Assembly (NCBI GenBank): GCA_964398785.1
Contig: CAYNNQ010000002.1
Location: 1-64,000 of the forward strand
Direction of reading: 5' to 3'
DNA from: CAYNNQ01 sp964398785
GTDB taxonomy: Bacteria; Desulfobacterota; Desulfovibrionia; Desulfovibrionales; Desulfonatronovibrionaceae
DNA length: 64,000 nucleotides
Shown here: positions 39,843 to 49,524 of the stretch, piece after piece
Numbering within the stretch: the first letter of the stretch is position 1
Layout of the letters: each line of letters starts with the position of its first letter
The notes under the pieces: model-generated
Told to the model about the DNA's origin: nothing
The model's database searches: none
The model's input: only the letters and a program-made list of their open reading frames with translations
Translations under genes and position numbers: made by a program

Positions 39843-41792
39843 CTAAACGCGGGGAAATTTTATTATAAAGTTAGTCCCTTCATTGGGGATACTTTCTATA
39901 TGGTATTCGCCAGAGTAGTCCTGAATGATTCCGTAGACAATGGCCAGCCCCAACCCCATTCCCTGAGCCGTCTCCTTGGTGGTGAAAAATGGTTCGAATA
40001 CGTTTTCCTGAATTTTTTGGGCAATCCCCATCCCGTTATCCTCTACTTCCAAAACCACTTTTTGGCTATTACAGGAAGTGCGGATTCTGATCAAACCATT
40101 TATCGGTTTTGAAGCATCTTTCCCTTTTTCTAGGATCGCATCCCGGGCATTGTTTATCAAGTTGAAGATTACCTGCTGTAAACGATTGTCATGGGCCTGA
40201 ATCAATGGCAGGTCTTCCTTAAGATTGAGCTGGAAGTCTATATTGTCCAGCTTGAATTGGGTACGTAATATAGAATAAACATTTTTAATGGAATCATTTA
40301 TATTGATTTTGTTTTTGAAAATAGTGGACTTGCGTCCAAATTCGCGCAGATTGTTTATTATTTGTGTAGCACGATCTACCTGAGCAGTTATGTCTTCCAG
40401 CACTTGTCTTGTTTTGTCCGAACTTTGGTGTGACGTATCTTGCATGGACATGAGCAGGAAATCGCTGCCCATCTTGATTGCATTCAGCGGCTGGTTTAGC
40501 TCGTGAGCCATCCCGGCGGACATCTCTCCCAGCGTTTTCATCTTGCTGGCCTGGATTAGTTGGGCGTCCTTTTCAATCATATCCGTAATATCCGTGGTGG
40601 CTATTATTGCCGCTTGTCTTCCTTTATAACTCAGAGGAGACAGTCGTATATTCACGAAAAAAGGCGAACCGTCCTGCTTGTAATGCAATCTTTTGGAATA
40701 GTGCAGGAGCTGTTTAACGTTGCATTCGTTTTCCAGTTCCTGGACTACTTCCTGATTATGTTCGGGCCCAAGATCGGAAAAGTCTTTTCCAATAATTTCT
40801 TCCTTCGTGTATTTATAGACTTCCTCCACGCGGGGATTGGCGTCCAGGATCCGGTGATTGCAGCAATCCACCACAAAAATGGGGTCCGGACCGCTGTCGA
40901 AAAGGGATCGATATTTATTCTCCGATTCCATTAGTCTTTTTCTGTACAAGCGTATATTCCGCAGCATATTGGTAAAGGAGTTGGCCAGTTGGAGTACTTC
41001 GTCCCCCTTTTTATCTTTGTTATTTAGGCCAGAAGGGTGTCTTTTAAAGAGGGATTGGTACATGTCTTGAATCGTGGGCAAATGGTTTTCGGGATGATGG
41101 TCAGTCTCTTCTTCAGTTATATTCTGCGGTTCCAGGAGAGCCAGGTCGATATTACCTGTGCTCAGTTTGTCCGAAAGACGGGTCAGTCTGGATATTGGCT
41201 GCGTTATCTGTTTAGCTAGATAGTGGCTGATGACAAACAAAATTATTATGACTACAAAGATAAATCCGAGAAAGGTACTCCTTAATTTGGAAACAAGGCT
41301 TTCCATGTGGGCTTTGCTCAGGCCCACGTGGACTGTGGCGATGCGGTGGATCCCTTCCATCGTGGGCACGGCCACGTCGTAAATCTTTTGATTATCGATA
41401 GTGGCCAGGGCTACGCTGCTTTTTTCCCCGGCCGGTACAGGATTGAGATTGGCAATATTTGAAGAGATGGAACGGGTCATGGTATGACAAATTACGTTGC
41501 TATTATCATCGGCAACGAAAATGTAGTTTACGAGTTGACGGCGTTCCGGCAGAGTAGCTTCGTCATAGATTAGACTCAGCAACTTGGGCCTGTTCTGGTC
41601 CAGGATGTACCCGCTACCTCGTTGGGAGATGCTCCGGGCTATGGCGATCCCCCTTGTCTTGAGTTCTTCGGAAAGACTGGAAACAAGAATCCAACGAGCC
41701 AGAAATGCGATAACCACACTCACGATCAATATGACCATGAGATTTAGAAAGAAAATTTTGTTTTTCAGGCTGATTTTGGAGAAATCCAGCAT
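39843..41792 (-). CDS. Membrane PAS sensor histidine kinase
   Basis: 649 residues. Transmembrane helix 1 is at about 12-35, a periplasmic sensor region of about 135 residues follows, helix 2 is at about 172-194, and HAMP comes next. A PAS domain lies at 290-405 (KYRSLFDSGPDPIFVVDCCN). HisKA has His430 in SAGMAHELNQPLNAIK. HATPase_c has VIFNLINNARDAI (N box), VEDNGMGIAQKI (G1) and GMGLGLAIVYGI (G2). It is complete and should be active. It lies between the binding lipoprotein and the REC-STAS gene, all on one strand with gaps of 16-24 bases, so the three form a sensory operon. Confidence 0.92.
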   Translation of the reverse strand: MLDFSKISLKNKIFFLNLMVILIVSVVIAFLARWILVSSLSEELKTRGIAIARSISQRGSGYILDQNRPKLLSLIYDEATLPERRQLVNYIFVADDNSNVICHTMTRSISSNIANLNPVPAGEKSSVALATIDNQKIYDVAVPTMEGIHRIATVHVGLSKAHMESLVSKLRSTFLGFIFVVIIILFVISHYLAKQITQPISRLTRLSDKLSTGNIDLALLEPQNITEEETDHHPENHLPTIQDMYQSLFKRHPSGLNNKDKKGDEVLQLANSFTNMLRNIRLYRKRLMESENKYRSLFDSGPDPIFVVDCCNHRILDANPRVEEVYKYTKEEIIGKDFSDLGPEHNQEVVQELENECNVKQLLHYSKRLHYKQDGSPFFVNIRLSPLSYKGRQAAIIATTDITDMIEKDAQLIQASKMKTLGEMSAGMAHELNQPLNAIKMGSDFLLMSMQDTSHQSSDKTRQVLEDITAQVDRATQIINNLREFGRKSTIFKNKININDSIKNVYSILRTQFKLDNIDFQLNLKEDLPLIQAHDNRLQQVIFNLINNARDAILEKGKDASKPINGLIRIRTSCNSQKVVLEVEDNGMGIAQKIQENVFEPFFTTKETAQGMGLGLAIVYGIIQDYSGEYHIESIPNEGTNFIIKFPRV

Positions 41793-41816
41793 AAGTCTTT
41801 AGCCCGGAATATACCG

Positions 41817-43040
41817 TTATTTGTTGGTTGAGTTGTTGTCCAGCAATTTCCCCCAGTCCCGCAAAAGGATAAAATTGTCCTCTGTTAGGCGGGTGAAATA
41901 TATGTCCTCCAGTCCTTGGTGGTCCCTGGGTCCGAAATTAATCTGGCAATCCTCTCCCAGGGAATATCCCTGAATGGACTCTATAGCCGAGATAAATTTT
42001 TCCCGCGTCAATTGCTTCCCGCATCTCCTAAGTCCTTCCACCATTACCCGCGCATTCATAAATGCTTCCAACCCCACGCAATTGGGGCTTTGTTCCGGGT
42101 AATAGCGGTTGAGTAAACGGATGTAACCACTCTTGCGGGGGGCTTCGGAATAGGAACTCATTTGGGGAGGAACTACCTGGGAAAGTATTACCTCTTTATT
42201 TTCCACATTTTTTAAACGCCTGGCCAATTCTTTCGCTCCGACAAAGGAGACTGTGTAATACAGGGGGTGGTAATTTTGTTCCGCGGCAAGGCGAATGAAT
42301 TTTGCGCTGGGGTTATAGGTCCCGATAAGGAATACCGCCTGGGCATCGGAATCGGCTATTTTTTGCACCGAATCCTTGACATCCATAGTCCCTCGGATAT
42401 ATGAGCTGCGAGCTACAGGCTCCAGGTCGAACTCCTGGAGTGCCAGCTCCGTGCCAGTTAGTCCGTCAAATCCATAGGCATCGTATTGGTAAAATACCGC
42501 AATACGTTCCATCCCCAATTCATCCACGATATGCTTTACGGCTGCTTCGGTCTCTGCATAGTATGGGGGCCGTACATTTATCAGCCATTTCTTGAATGGA
42601 TCCCGGAGGGCGTTTGCACCGGTGAACATCCCCAAAAGGGGTATTTCGGCCTTCTGAATCATAGGAATGACTTTGACTGTGGTCGGAGTGCCCACATAGC
42701 AAAACAAGGCAAACACCTTATCCTTTACTATTAATCTTTGGGTATTAGCCAGGCATGGAGGCGGATCGTAGCGATCATCGTAATATATGAGCTTTATTTT
42801 GCGTCCGTTTACCCCACCTTGTTTATTTATGTGCCTAATGTATATTTCCGAGCCGATTTTTGTCTGTCGACCCAAGTATCCGGCATGCCCAGATAAGGCC
42901 AAAGATGAACCCAGCACTATATGTGTGGAGTTTACTCCGGGAGCTGTTTTGTATGTCCCGGAATTTTCGGCGGAGTTTTGGCAGCCGATAAAAAGGACCA
43001 AACATAATAAAAGAAGGTATAAAGCGAATCTTTTGTTCAT
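41817..43040 (-). CDS. LivK-like periplasmic binding lipoprotein of a sensory operon
   Basis: 407 residues. The lipoprotein signal is FALYLLLLCLVLFIGC (acylated Cys after IG). A type I periplasmic-binding domain follows (IVLGSSLALSGHAGYLGRQT, GRKIKLIYYDDRYDPPPCLA, VFALFCYVGTPTTVKVIPMI). Relatives bind amino acids, amides or other small organic ligands. No permease or ATPase accompanies it. It heads an operon with a histidine kinase, so it probably presents its ligand to the kinase's periplasmic domain instead of serving transport. That role is inferred from gene order. Confidence 0.85.
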   Translation of the reverse strand: MNKRFALYLLLLCLVLFIGCQNSAENSGTYKTAPGVNSTHIVLGSSLALSGHAGYLGRQTKIGSEIYIRHINKQGGVNGRKIKLIYYDDRYDPPPCLANTQRLIVKDKVFALFCYVGTPTTVKVIPMIQKAEIPLLGMFTGANALRDPFKKWLINVRPPYYAETEAAVKHIVDELGMERIAVFYQYDAYGFDGLTGTELALQEFDLEPVARSSYIRGTMDVKDSVQKIADSDAQAVFLIGTYNPSAKFIRLAAEQNYHPLYYTVSFVGAKELARRLKNVENKEVILSQVVPPQMSSYSEAPRKSGYIRLLNRYYPEQSPNCVGLEAFMNARVMVEGLRRCGKQLTREKFISAIESIQGYSLGEDCQINFGPRDHQGLEDIYFTRLTEDNFILLRDWGKLLDNNSTNK

Positions 43041-43285
43041 GGAAAAGTATAAGTCTTTTTTAATGTTGGACGATCATGTAAAATTTAAGTATAAGCTCTA
43101 TAGAATAGAAAATCAATACAGCAGAAGGCAATCCTTGACCTGATTATTTGTTATGGGTAGCAAGACAGAATATAGGTGATATAGATTTTATTTGCAATGG
43201 ACAACATTAGATCAGTAATATGCTGGAGAGGTTATGTGGAGGATGACACAATACCAAATAGTGGCACCGCCTCAAGGAAAAGTCT

Positions 43286-44146
43286 ATGGATCTAATTTCC
43301 TATGAACAGATAATCAAGACTGAAAACACCGCCCGGCGTTATTTGTTGAAATTTTGCTGGGAAAACCATCAGAGATTTTGTCCCAAATGCAGAACCAGAA
43401 AATTATATAACCTTGCGGAAAAACGGAAAAGATGCTCCAGGTGCGGTTATACTTTCCATGATTTCAGCCGCCGTTTTATAAATGTGGGAAATTTGGAATG
43501 CAGACAGTGGCTTAGGCTTATTAAATTGTTTGAATTGGAAGTTTCCACCCGCAAGATCCCGGAACAACTAAATATATCTGTCAATACAGCATATAAGGCC
43601 TTGAATACTATCCGCATATCCATAATATCCCACGCCATAGATGCCTCCCTCCTTTTTGAGCACTATGGAAGGGATTTAGGGTTGCCCGGAATCCAGGTAC
43701 CGCAGAACTCCCGGGACAAAGAGGAGATATCTCCGGTATTCGGGGTATTTAAAAAATCCGGTCAGCTATTTATTGATTTTTTACCCCATTTGGATGAAAG
43801 TGCTGTATTGCATTTTAAAAGGAATTTTTATTTTAAAACAGCAAAATTGGGCAATATAGTTTATACAGACAATTATAAACAATATGAGACTCTTATGTTC
43901 TATGAAGGCCTAATATCCAAGCATTATAATGTGCATCACGAGGATAAAGGATTGGCCGTGGATGTTAATAAGGGCTTTTGGATGGAAATCAAGGACAGAA
44001 TAAGGTCAATAAAAGGCATTATGCCTCATAAACTCCCGCTTTATCTCAAGGAAATAGAATTTAGGTACAATAATAAAGATAAAGATTTATTCGAATTACT
44101 CGCCCGCCATATTTGCTCTTTTGTGCCAAAGTTTGAAAAAACATAA
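43286..44146 (+). CDS. IS1595-like (ISXO2-type) transposase
   Basis: 286 residues. The N-terminal zinc ribbon (FCPKCRTRKLYNL ... KRCSRCGYTFHDFS) is followed by helix-turn-helix-like sequence (IPEQLNISVNTAYKALNTIR). A DDE/ISXO2-type domain has SPVFGVFKKSGQLFIDFLP, KLGNIVYTDNYKQYETL (Asp), VNKGFWMEIKDRIRSIKGI and IEFRYNNKDKDLFELLARHI. The frame is intact. I see no terminal inverted repeats or target duplication flanking it in 43041-44405, so it may be a stranded or domesticated copy. It lies just upstream of fdhA on the same strand. Confidence 0.75.
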   Translation: MDLISYEQIIKTENTARRYLLKFCWENHQRFCPKCRTRKLYNLAEKRKRCSRCGYTFHDFSRRFINVGNLECRQWLRLIKLFELEVSTRKIPEQLNISVNTAYKALNTIRISIISHAIDASLLFEHYGRDLGLPGIQVPQNSRDKEEISPVFGVFKKSGQLFIDFLPHLDESAVLHFKRNFYFKTAKLGNIVYTDNYKQYETLMFYEGLISKHYNVHHEDKGLAVDVNKGFWMEIKDRIRSIKGIMPHKLPLYLKEIEFRYNNKDKDLFELLARHICSFVPKFEKT

Positions 44147-44405
44147 ATTGTTTGCCTTCCTTCCCTGAAAACCAATATTAAAAGCCTAACATTGAAAGAA
44201 ACATTGTCCCGGCAAGTCAAAAGGGCTTGGAAAACGGTACAAGGCAGTTATTCAATGCCTTTGGCAATCATTGTGTAGGCGCCGCGAAAGAAGTTTTCTT
44301 CTTCAAGGCAGAGTTTTTTGCCTGCCTGCCGCTTTGGAGGAAAATATCCCCTTCCAGGCGGGAAAATCGCGGTTTTGGAGTATTGGTTTAAACAAAGGAG
44401 GAGCT

Positions 44406-47400
44406 ATGAATTTAGGCAGAAGAAAGTTCATCAAGCTTTCGGCCATGACTGCCGCAGCCACTGCTTTTGGAGGCCTTGGTTTCGATTTGAGGCCTTCTGA
44501 GGCTCGAGCCCAGCTCTTGAAAATAAACTGGGCCCAGGAAACTACCTCCATTTGCTGTTTTTGCGCGGTCGGATGCGGTATGATTGTGCATACCGCCAAG
44601 GAGGGATTCAAGAGGTGCATCAATGTTGAAGGTGATCCGGATCACCCGATTAACCAGGGATCACTTTGCGCAAAAGGTTCCTCGGCTTGGCAGGTGTGCG
44701 AAAACCACAATCGTCCTCCCGTTCCCATGTACCGCGCCCCGTACAGTGACAAATGGGAAGAGGTCTCCTGGGACTGGGCTCTGGATAAGATTGCTATAAA
44801 GACTAAGGAGGCACGGGATAGTACCCTTGCGCATAAAAATTCCAAGGGACAGGTAGTGAATAGATGTGAAGGCTTGGCCAGTGTTGGTTCCGCTGCCCTG
44901 GATAATGAGGAATGCTGGATCTTTCAGGCATTTCTCCGGGCTCTGGGACTGGTGTGGATTGAACATCAGGCGCGTATCTGACACAGCGCTACGGTAGCGG
45001 CTCTGGCAGAGTCGTTCGGTCGCGGCGCCATGACCAACCACTGGATCGACATCAAAAACAGTGATGCCGTTCTGGTGATGGGAAGTAACCCTGCCTCCAA
45101 CCATCCTGTTTCTTTTAAATGGATCGAAAAATCCCAGGAAAGCGGCGGTAAACTTATAAGCGTGGATCCCCGTTTTACCCAGACCTCATCTCGTTCGGAC
45201 ATCTATGCCCCCCTTCGTTTTGGTACAGACATCGCCTTTCTTGGGGGTATGATAAAGTATATCCTGGATAACAACCTCTACTTTGGACAGTATGTAAAAG
45301 ACTATACCAACGCTACCTTTATTGTCAGCGATGACTACAAATTCGAGAATGGGCTGTTCTCCGGATTTCAACAGGGTACGGATGAATCGCATTACGGCGG
45401 GGAATACAATAAGGATTCCTGGAAATTCGAGATGGATTCCGAGGGTAAGCCCAAAAGGGATATGACCCTGCAGCATCCGCGCTGCGTGTTCAATCTCCTC
45501 AAAAAGCACTTTGACGGGTATACTCTGGAAAATGTCTCCAAGACCACCGGTACTCCGACGGAGGACCTGCGCAAGGTGTACAAAGCTTACGCTTCCACAG
45601 GTACTAAGGAACGTGCGGGGACCATTATGTATGCCATGGGCTGGACCCAGCATACCACCGGTGTTCAGAATATCCGCACCATGGCCATGATTCAGCTCTT
45701 GCTGGGTAATATCGGTGTAGCCGGCGGAGGAGTGAATGCCTTGCGCGGTGAGTCCAATGTGCAGGGTTCCACTGACCATTGTCTGCTCTGGCATATCCTG
45801 CCCGGTTATCTGAAAACCCCGCGGGCTTCCCAGGCTACCCTGCAGGAATACAATGGGGCTTATACCCCGGTCAGTAATGATCCCAAGAGCGCCAACTGGT
45901 GGCAGAATTATCCCAAATATTCCGTTAGCCTGATCAAGTCCATGTATCCGAATGCGGACCACAATCGAGCCTACAAATGGCTGCCTAAAGTGGATGATGG
46001 ACAGACGTACTCCTGGCTGGAGATGTTTGAAGCCATGCAGGAAGGAAAGTTCCGGGGATTTTTCGCCTGGGGGCAGAATCCGTGCTGTAGCGGGGCCAAT
46101 TCCAACAAGACCAGGCAGGCCATGGCCAATCTGGACTGGATGGTTAACGTGAACTTGTTTGATAACGAAACCGGGTCTTTCTGGCGCGGCCCGAACATGG
46201 ATCCCTCCCAGGTAAAGACCGAAGTGTTTTTCCTGCCTTGCAGCGCCTTTTTGGAGAAAGAGGGCTCCATAACCAACTCCGGGCGTTGGATGCAATGGCG
46301 TTATCAGGGACCGGACTCCTATGCCTCCACCAAGTCGGACGGGCATATAATCTGTGAATTGTTCAAGAGAATCCATTCCTTGTATGTATCCAAAAGCGGG
46401 GTCCTGCCCGAACCCGTCTTGAATCTGAGCTATAATCTGTGGAAAGACGGAAACGGCTATGATCCGTATAAAGTGGCCAAACTGGTCAACGGCTTTTTCC
46501 TCAAGGACACCGAGGTCAATGGGAAGAAGTTCAAAAAGGGAGAGCAGGTGCCCAGTTTTGCCTACCTAACCGATGACGGGGCTACCTGTTCCGGGAACTG
46601 GCTGTATTGCAACTCCTATACGGAGGACGGCAATATGGCGGCCCGCAGGGATACCTCCCAGACCAAGATGCAGGCCAATATTGGGTTGTATCCGAATTGG
46701 TCCTGGTGCTGGCCGGTAAACCGGAGAATCCTGTACAACCGGGCTTCAGTGGATATGAAGGGTAAGCCGTGGAATCCGGAGGAACCGGTGATCCGCTGGA
46801 CCGGAGAGAAATGGGTAGGTGACGTACCGGACGGTGGCTGGGCCCCGGGGACCAAGCACCCATTCATCATGCGCAAACATGGTTTCGGGCAGCTGTACGG
46901 CCCGGGACGCGCGGACGGACCGTTCCCCGTACATTACGAGGCCCGGGAGACTCCGGTCAAGAAAAACCTTTTCTCCGAGAAGCTGCGTAATCCTGTAGCC
47001 ATGTGGTTCAAGGAGGAAGACTTCGCGGTAGCCGATTCTCGCTATCCTTATGTCTGCTCCACTTACAGGTTGGCCGTGCATTGGCAGACGGGCCTGATGA
47101 CCAGGCATACCGCGTGGTTGCTAGAAGCCCAACCGCAGGTTTTTGTGGAGATCGGCAAGGAGTTGGCCGAAAAGCTGGGAATTGAGAACGGTGAAAAGGT
47201 GACAGTGGAAAGTCTGCGTGGAGAAATATGGGCTATCGCCATGGTTACCGAAAGATTCCAGCCCCTCAAGGTCATGGGTAAAGTGGTTCATCAGGTGGGC
47301 CTGCCATGGCATTATGGCTGGCAGTTTCCCAAGGACGGAAGCGGCGGTGATGCAGCCAACTTACTTACTCCATCGGCCGGCGATCCTAATACGGGGATAC

Positions 47401-47441
47401 CTGAAACCAAGACCTTCATGGTCAACGTGCGCAAGTCTTAA
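44406..47441 (+). CDS. fdhA: Formate dehydrogenase catalytic subunit, selenocysteine-containing
   Basis: One 1011-residue protein read through the in-frame TGA at 44979-44981 (Sec192). The twin-arginine signal is NLGRRKFIKLSAMTAAATAF. The 4Fe-4S site has CCFCAVGCGM ... GSLCAKG. The context EHQARI-U-HSATVAALAESF and then GRGAMTNHW matches E. coli FdnG around its selenocysteine. The rest is the molybdopterin oxidoreductase fold with a C-terminal dinucleotide-binding domain (VAMWFKEEDFAVAD, LVKVMGKVVHQVGLPWHYGW region). It oxidises formate in the periplasm with W- or Mo-bis-MGD. AGGAGG precedes the ATG. It is followed by fdhB at 11 bases. Confidence 0.95.
44979..45017 (+). promoter_or_regulatory. 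Selenocysteine UGA codon and bSECIS-like hairpin
   Basis: TGA at 44979-44981 is followed by GGCTCT-GGC-AGAGTC (about 44999-45013), a 6-bp stem with a short loop at the right distance for SelB. A smaller stem CGCTA-CGG-TAGCG (44987-44999) partly overlaps. The structure call is by eye. Confidence 0.6.
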
Positions 47442-47452
47442 GGAGATAAATT

Positions 47453-48184
47453 ATGAAAAGCTTTTTTATAGATTTAAGCAGATGCATAGGTTGCCGAGGG
47501 TGTCAGATAGCCTGCAAGCAGTGGCATAAGCTTCCAGCGGAAGAAACCCACAATTGGGGATCTTATCAGAATCCGCCGGATCTGACATTCAGTACCTATA
47601 AATTGGTCCGATTTGAGGAACATGTGGTTGAGGACAAATTGCAGTGGTTGTTTTTCCCCGAGCAATGCAGGCACTGCATAGATCCACCGTGCAAAATGGT
47701 TGCGGATATGTATGATTCCAAGGCCATACAGCGCGATTCAGCCACCGGAGCGGTGATTTATACGGACCGGACCAAAAAACTCCCCTTTGAAGAGATAAAA
47801 AGCGCCTGTCCGTATAATATCCCGCGCCAGGATCCCAAGACAAAGGTGATAAGCAAGTGCGATATGTGCTTGGATCGGGTGAAAAACGGTATGTTGCCCG
47901 CTTGTGTCAAAACATGTCCAACGGGCGCCATGAATTTTGGCGAACGCAAGGACATGGTGGATTTGGCCAAAGAACGGCTGCGCCAGGTACAAGGGGACTA
48001 TCCCAAGGCGGAACTGGTGGATATGCAATCAGTGAACGTCATTTATTTGAGCCGGTTTGAGCCCAAAAAATACTATGAATTCATGTACGCCAAAAATGCG
48101 CCTAAGAACACCATGACCCGGAAACAAATGCTGGCTCGAGTGACCAGGCCATTTGTCCAGGTCGGTGAATCGATTCGCTCCTAG
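47453..48184 (+). CDS. fdhB: Formate dehydrogenase iron-sulfur subunit
   Basis: 243 residues carrying four-cysteine clusters: CIGCRGCQIACKQWH near the start, CRHCIDPPCKMV, ACPYNIP and ISKCDMCLDRVKNGMLPACV with KTCPTGAM. They fit four 4Fe-4S centres as in FdnH/FdhB, passing electrons from FdhA. There is no C-terminal membrane helix, so the dimer is probably soluble in the periplasm and hands electrons to c-type cytochromes, as in Desulfovibrio. It has no signal of its own and would be exported with FdhA by Tat. No cytochrome subunit gene is nearby. Confidence 0.92.
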   Translation: MKSFFIDLSRCIGCRGCQIACKQWHKLPAEETHNWGSYQNPPDLTFSTYKLVRFEEHVVEDKLQWLFFPEQCRHCIDPPCKMVADMYDSKAIQRDSATGAVIYTDRTKKLPFEEIKSACPYNIPRQDPKTKVISKCDMCLDRVKNGMLPACVKTCPTGAMNFGERKDMVDLAKERLRQVQGDYPKAELVDMQSVNVIYLSRFEPKKYYEFMYAKNAPKNTMTRKQMLARVTRPFVQVGESIRS

Positions 48185-48197
48185 CGAGAGCTTCAAA

Positions 48198-48253
48198 TGC
48201 CGGGGAAAACAGGATTTGCAGGCGTGGGCGTGCTGCTACGTTTTTCCCCGGCA
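48198..48253 (+). terminator. Long inverted repeat after fdhB
   Basis: TGCCGGGGAAAA (48198-48209) pairs with TTTTTCCCCGGCA (48241-48253). A second one, CCTTGCCATTT / AAATGGCAAGG, lies at 48339-48379, followed by GGTAAAAAAA. The 416-base gap to fdhE holds these and no gene. They may end the fdhAB transcript or control read-through into fdhE. Confidence 0.5.
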
Positions 48254-48600
48254 AATTATATTTACGGGGGCGTGGAAAGTTAGCCGTTTTCCTACGTCGC
48301 CCGTTTATTACCGCCTGCAAGGGCGGCCCTCCTCCGCTCCTTGCCATTTCCCACCGCTATGCGGATAGAAATGGCAAGGGGTAAAAAAATCATGCGAAGA
48401 AAGCGTAGATTTAACGTCACAAAACCAAAAAAATTTTTCTTTACGAGCGGGTCAAGATAACATTATTATAATCTTGTTAATTAGTTGGGAGGTAAAAGAG
48501 GGCGTTAAGACTATTTGTTACATTTATATAATCCAACAATCTGTGGAATAAAATATGACTGGGCCGGATTTGGAGCGCAAATAATTAATTGGAGGTTGTT

Positions 48601-49488
48601 TTGAATATTGAGCAGGAAAAAGAAGAGGTAGCAAACAGGCTGGACAAGTTGGAGGAAAGTGCAAATTCTGTAAATCAGAATATCCCCCGAGAATTGCTGC
48701 AGATTATACGCAAGGTGCATTTGAAACAGCTGGATGCCCGGTCGAAAGCAAAGGTGGATCTTAAAGAAAAGGATGTAACCGCAAGGGAAAAACACGATGA
48801 AGGGGCTCCTCTCCTGTACAGGGAGGATTTTCCTTTTGACGGCGAACAGGCCCAAAACCTCTTTCATGAATTTTTGCGGATGGTATGTGCGGATGGAGAG
48901 CACATGCAAGAGGCCGGGGAAGTGGTGCAAAATTCACTGTCGGATCTGGACCTGGACTCATGCTGGCAGGCGTATATACACGAGGATGAAGATTTCTTTC
49001 TGGAATTCGCTGAAAAGACCCCTCAAGCTCCTCGTATACTCCAATTTTTGGTTCAATCCAGCCTGACACCGTCTATCGAAGTGGCCGCGCAGAGATTAAA
49101 GACCGAAAGAGAAGGGGCGGGAAATTGGAGATTCGGCTACTGTCCCATTTGTGGCAGCTTCCCTCTTATTGGTTCCCTTCGGGAAAAAGAAGGCTTCAGA
49201 TATATGACCTGTAGCTTTTGCCATACCAATTATCCAATTTTCAGAATAGGGTGCCCTTTTTGTATGGAGACGGATACTGCCAATCTGGATTATTTTACAT
49301 TGGAAGAGTATCCCGGATTCCGAGGAGACGTATGCTCGGGGTGTAATAGGTATATAAAGATTGCTGACTTCAGGGAAATGGATCGGACCCATTTCCCTTT
49401 GATCGACGATTTTGAAACTCTGGGGTTGGACGCTGTTGCCCGTCAAGAGGGCTATGAGCGGCCCACTCTCTCCGCCTGGGGATTTTAG
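48601..49488 (+). CDS. fdhE: FdhE-like formate dehydrogenase maturation protein
   Basis: 295 residues. A helical N-terminal half precedes a C-terminal rubredoxin-like region with Cys pairs: FGYCPICGSFPLIGSL, YMTCSFCHTNYPIFRIGCPF with a following Cys, and DVCSGCNRYIKIADF. That is the FdhE pattern. FdhE proteins bind iron and help assemble the exported formate dehydrogenase. The start is TTG at 48601, because GGAGG ends 5 bases before it; a TTG four codons earlier overlaps that site. The product belongs functionally with fdhAB upstream. Confidence 0.85.
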   Translation: MNIEQEKEEVANRLDKLEESANSVNQNIPRELLQIIRKVHLKQLDARSKAKVDLKEKDVTAREKHDEGAPLLYREDFPFDGEQAQNLFHEFLRMVCADGEHMQEAGEVVQNSLSDLDLDSCWQAYIHEDEDFFLEFAEKTPQAPRILQFLVQSSLTPSIEVAAQRLKTEREGAGNWRFGYCPICGSFPLIGSLREKEGFRYMTCSFCHTNYPIFRIGCPFCMETDTANLDYFTLEEYPGFRGDVCSGCNRYIKIADFREMDRTHFPLIDDFETLGLDAVARQEGYERPTLSAWGF

Positions 49489-49524
49489 TTCCTCCAGTGC
49501 GTGTTCGGGGTGTATTTCCCCGGA

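Noticed and set aside
44266..44286. Sigma-54-like motif TTGGCAATCATTGTG upstream of fdhA
   Set aside because: The GG to GT spacing is one base off and the -12 element lacks GC. Not supportable.
44271..45030. Two separate genes, or a frameshifted pseudogene, at the start of fdhA
   Set aside because: The frame is the same before and after TGA, and the flanking residues match the Sec site of FdnG. Selenocysteine is the simplest reading.
45186..46376. Large minus-strand frame (396 aa) inside fdhA
   Set aside because: fdhA is certain from cofactor motifs. The antisense frame has no domain or ribosome binding site.
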